Part shown: positions 5,531 to 7,586 of the stretch, piece by piece
How the letters are laid out: each line of letters starts with the position of its first letter
Position numbering within the stretch: the stretch's first letter is position 1
The notes under the pieces: model-generated
The model's database searches: none
What the model was told of the DNA's origin: nothing
Seen by the model: the letters and a program-made list of their open reading frames with translations, nothing else
Source: Clostridia bacterium
Lineage (GTDB): Bacteria; Bacillota; Clostridia; Oscillospirales; CAG-272
DNA: 7,586 nt
Direction: 5' to 3'
NCBI GenBank assembly: GCA_017382615.1
Contig: JAFNZX010000241.1
Span: 1-7,586, forward strand
Translations under genes and position numbers: made by a program

Positions 5531-7270
5531 ATGCAACACAATATCCCCCGCGCGGAATATCCGCGCCCCCAATTGGTAAGAAACGCCTGGCTAAACCTCA
5601 ACGGTACGTGGGAGTACATGACCGACAGAGGCAATAGCGGTGAGATGCGCGGCTTTGCAGGCGGCGCGGAGTTTACCGAGCAGATTACCGTCCCCTTCTG
5701 CCGTGAAAGCGTGCTTTCCGGCATCGGCGACACCGATTTTTGTAATTGCGTATGGTATCGCAAGAAGCTCACGCTGCCCGCAGATTGGCAGGGCGGCAAG
5801 AGAGTGCTGCTGCATATCGGTGCGTGCGATTATAAAACCGACGTTTGGGTAAACGGTAAGTGGATCGATTATCATATCGGCGGCTACGTGGCGTTTACCA
5901 TGGATATTACCAAGGCATTGGTGGAGGGCGAGAACGCCATCACCATCCGCGCTATCGACGATCTGCGCACGGGCAACCAGCCCGCGGGCAAGCAGAGCCC
6001 CAGATATGAGTCGTTCGGCTGCTTCTATACCAGAACCACCGGTATCTGGCAGACGGTATGGCTGGAGTGCGTGCCCGAGATCTATCTGCAGAGCGCACGT
6101 TACTTTACCGATATCGATGATTGCACCTTGACCGCAGAACTGCACGTCAAGGGCGGCGAGGATACTCCCGTATCTCTCGTTGCAAGCTATGAGGGCAAGG
6201 TTGTAGGCACTGCAAAGGGCACGGCGCACGGCGGCAAGTGCACCTTGCGCATGGCTTTGGACGAGCTGCACCTGTGGGAGGTCGGCAACGGCAGACTTTA
6301 CGATTTGGAGATTACGTGCGGTGACGACGTGACAAAGAGCTATTTCGGCATGAGATGCGTAGAGTGCCGCAAGGGCATGATGTACCTCAACCACAAGCCC
6401 GTGTTCCAAAGACTGGTGCTTGACCAAGGCTTCTATCCCGACGGCATTTACACCGCTCCCACCGTAGAGGAGCTGTATGCAGACGTGGATCGCTCCATGG
6501 CAATGGGTTTTAACGGCGCAAGACTGCACCAAAAGGTATTTGAGCCGCTGTTCCTTTCCTACTGCGATAAGAAGGGGTATATCGTTTGGGGCGAGCATGC
6601 AAACTGGGTGCAGGATTCCTCCCGCACCGAGATATTTGAAAACTTCCTGCCCGAATGGCAGGAGATCATGGAGCGTGATTTCAACCATCCCGCTATCATC
6701 GGCTGGTGTCCCATCAATGAGAGCACGCCCAATCAGAACAGACTGTTTATGAAGTCGCTGGCTGCGCTGACCCGCGGCTACGACCCCACCAGACTTTACA
6801 TCGACGCATCGGGCTGGGTACACCAGGACGAGCTGACCGATATCTTCGATCTGCATGACTACGAGCAGAATCCCGAGGAATTTGCAAAGCATCTTGCACC
6901 GCTTGCCAATGGTGAGGGCATTGAGGTGCACGCGCATCTGCTGCGCCACAATCATGATGAAAAGTTGCATTGCGTCTGCAATTGCACTTTCGTCAGCGAG
7001 TATGGCGGCACGCAGTGGGTGGATGCCGAGAAGAATGCAGGCTGGGGCTACGGTCAGGCGCCCATTGACGAGCAGGAGTTCAAGTATCGCTTCAAGGGTC
7101 TTTCCGAGGCAATTCTGTTCCATCCCAACATGGGCGGCCTTTGCTACACGCAGCTGACCGACGTAGAGCAGGAGGTCAACGGTCTTTACACCTACGACCG
7201 CCGCGCGAAATTCCCGCCCGAGTTCTTCCGCTCCGTGCTGACGCAGAAGGCTGCGATTGAACAGGAATAA
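5531..7270 (+). CDS. Glycoside hydrolase family 2 protein (beta-galactosidase/beta-glycosidase-like)
   Basis: A 579-residue retaining beta-glycosidase with the three core GH2 domains: a jelly-roll sugar-binding domain (about 14-185, including VWVNGKWIDYHIGGYVAF at 105-122), an immunoglobulin-like domain (about 186-280) and a TIM barrel (about 281-579). The acid/base is Glu397 in WCPINES, and the nucleophile is most likely Glu490 in FVSEYGG. It has no signal peptide or membrane segment, so it should act on imported, low-mass glycosides in the cytoplasm. It ends with the barrel and lacks the extra C-terminal domains of long LacZ-type enzymes. The NxK motif that marks beta-glucuronidases is absent: the matching place reads EVNG (548-551) before LYTYDR. 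Galactoside or another neutral glycoside is therefore more likely than glucuronide, but specificity is open. The start ATG has AAAGGAA (5518-5524) upstream. No sugar transporter or regulator is adjacent. Confidence 0.92.
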   Translation: MQHNIPRAEYPRPQLVRNAWLNLNGTWEYMTDRGNSGEMRGFAGGAEFTEQITVPFCRESVLSGIGDTDFCNCVWYRKKLTLPADWQGGKRVLLHIGACDYKTDVWVNGKWIDYHIGGYVAFTMDITKALVEGENAITIRAIDDLRTGNQPAGKQSPRYESFGCFYTRTTGIWQTVWLECVPEIYLQSARYFTDIDDCTLTAELHVKGGEDTPVSLVASYEGKVVGTAKGTAHGGKCTLRMALDELHLWEVGNGRLYDLEITCGDDVTKSYFGMRCVECRKGMMYLNHKPVFQRLVLDQGFYPDGIYTAPTVEELYADVDRSMAMGFNGARLHQKVFEPLFLSYCDKKGYIVWGEHANWVQDSSRTEIFENFLPEWQEIMERDFNHPAIIGWCPINESTPNQNRLFMKSLAALTRGYDPTRLYIDASGWVHQDELTDIFDLHDYEQNPEEFAKHLAPLANGEGIEVHAHLLRHNHDEKLHCVCNCTFVSEYGGTQWVDAEKNAGWGYGQAPIDEQEFKYRFKGLSEAILFHPNMGGLCYTQLTDVEQEVNGLYTYDRRAKFPPEFFRSVLTQKAAIEQE

Positions 7271-7323
7271 GCAAACAAAAAACACGGCTGAATGGGGCTG
7301 CGGATATAGCGGTAAAATAAGTG

Positions 7324-7355
7324 AAAGCAGAAGTCTTTAGTGGGCTTCTGCTTTT
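7324..7355 (+). terminator. Terminator hairpin after the GH2 gene
   Basis: AAAGCAGAAG (7324-7333) pairs perfectly with CTTCTGCTTT (7345-7354); an additional T-G and C-G pair extends the stem inward. A short TTTT run overlaps the end of the stem and continues as TTTTGCT, so this is a moderate rho-independent terminator 53 bases after the stop codon. The A-rich 5' side would allow some activity in the opposite direction too. Confidence 0.7.
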
Positions 7356-7510
7356 GCTATGGAGATATTACGCGCAGAAACCGATTGTATTCGCGCTCTC
7401 CCCCTGCGCTTGGAACAAGCCTGCGCCAGCCTTCCCCCTCCCGGAGCAGCGTCATTAAGTTAAGGAAAACTCATAGCGGGGCATCCAAACAATGCGGGTA
7501 CGCGCCAAAA
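7356..7510. other. Intergenic stretch without recognised gene
   Basis: I see no coding region, RNA gene or promoter here. It holds a small GCTTG-GAA-CAAGC hairpin (7408-7420), a pyrimidine-rich stretch GCCTTCCCCCTCCC (7428-7441), and an AT-rich segment CATTAAGTTAAGGAAAAC (7453-7470). Together with 7271-7323 and the repeat at 7511 it makes up the 316 bases after the GH2 gene. Confidence 0.5.
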
Positions 7511-7568
7511 AGCCGTCCCCTCGGGGGAAGGTGGGATCCCACAAGCGCAGCGCCGTGGGAGGAAGGGG
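7511..7568 (-). repeat. Structured intergenic repeat, copy 3 (inverted, shortened)
   Basis: On the minus strand this matches the front of copies 1 and 2: CCCCTTCCTCCCA, then hairpin A with a third arm sequence (TCCCAC at 7537-7542 with GTGGGA at 7555-7560, and an inner GCG/CGC stem), then hairpin B (7513-7520 with 7524-7531) with the same bases as in the other copies. The conserved tail of copies 1 and 2 (TATAGCGC to GACCGCATT) is not recognisable beyond a GCGCGT match at 7499-7504, so the copy is truncated or strongly diverged there. Its orientation is opposite to copies 1 and 2. Confidence 0.75.
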
Positions 7569-7586
7569 TAGCGTATCAAATTTGGA

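Noticed and set aside
5591..7285. Minus-strand open frame of 564 codons opposite the GH2 gene
   Set aside because: The sense strand encodes a complete GH2 protein with all catalytic motifs. The antisense frame stays open because of GC-rich codon bias, and its product matches no family I know.
1..7586. Insertion sequence, prophage, rRNA or tRNA genes
   Set aside because: No transposase, integrase, phage protein, cloverleaf or rRNA sequence was seen on either strand.

Overview
The window looks like a chromosomal segment of a gut-type Clostridia, probably an Oscillospirales/Ruminococcaceae-like Firmicute of medium GC content. The evidence is strong AGGAGG-type ribosome binding sites, sigma-A-like promoters of Gram-positive spacing, a long-form (two-domain) ribosome hibernation factor, a MarR plus heterodimeric ABC exporter operon of Firmicutes style, and GC-rich intergenic hairpin repeats of the kind scattered through such genomes. 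No species is claimed.

Layout from left to right. Positions 1-257 hold no gene but carry two tandem copies of a structured repeat. A minus-strand terminator (258-298) follows. Positions 312-4638 are a tightly packed minus-strand operon, transcribed right to left: a MarR-family repressor (GTG start at 4638), an ABC exporter half with a degenerate ATP site, and an ABC exporter half with an intact catalytic site. The three genes overlap by 4 nt and 1 nt. Positions 4639-4925 are a divergent promoter region. It contains a near-consensus promoter for the MarR operon with two palindromes, one on the -35 box and one from the -10 box into the start site, and a separate plus-strand promoter for hpf with a hairpin at its predicted transcription start. 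Positions 4926-5447 encode the long ribosome hibernation promoting factor. After a hairpin, positions 5531-7270 encode a short cytoplasmic family 2 glycoside hydrolase. Positions 7271-7586 hold a terminator hairpin, a stretch without recognisable content, and a third, inverted copy of the structured repeat.

How the genes work together: the MarR operon reads as a self-regulated drug or toxic-compound efflux unit, in which the repressor probably releases its own promoter when a ligand is present and the two ABC proteins form one asymmetric exporter. hpf (stationary-phase 70S dimerisation) and the GH2 enzyme (intracellular breakdown of a beta-linked glycoside) lie in tandem but have no evident functional link to each other or to the exporter. 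I do not see a wholly new system. The items most worth a second look are the repeat family, whose variable stem keeps pairing while its sequence changes, and the unusual density of palindromes in the divergent promoter region.
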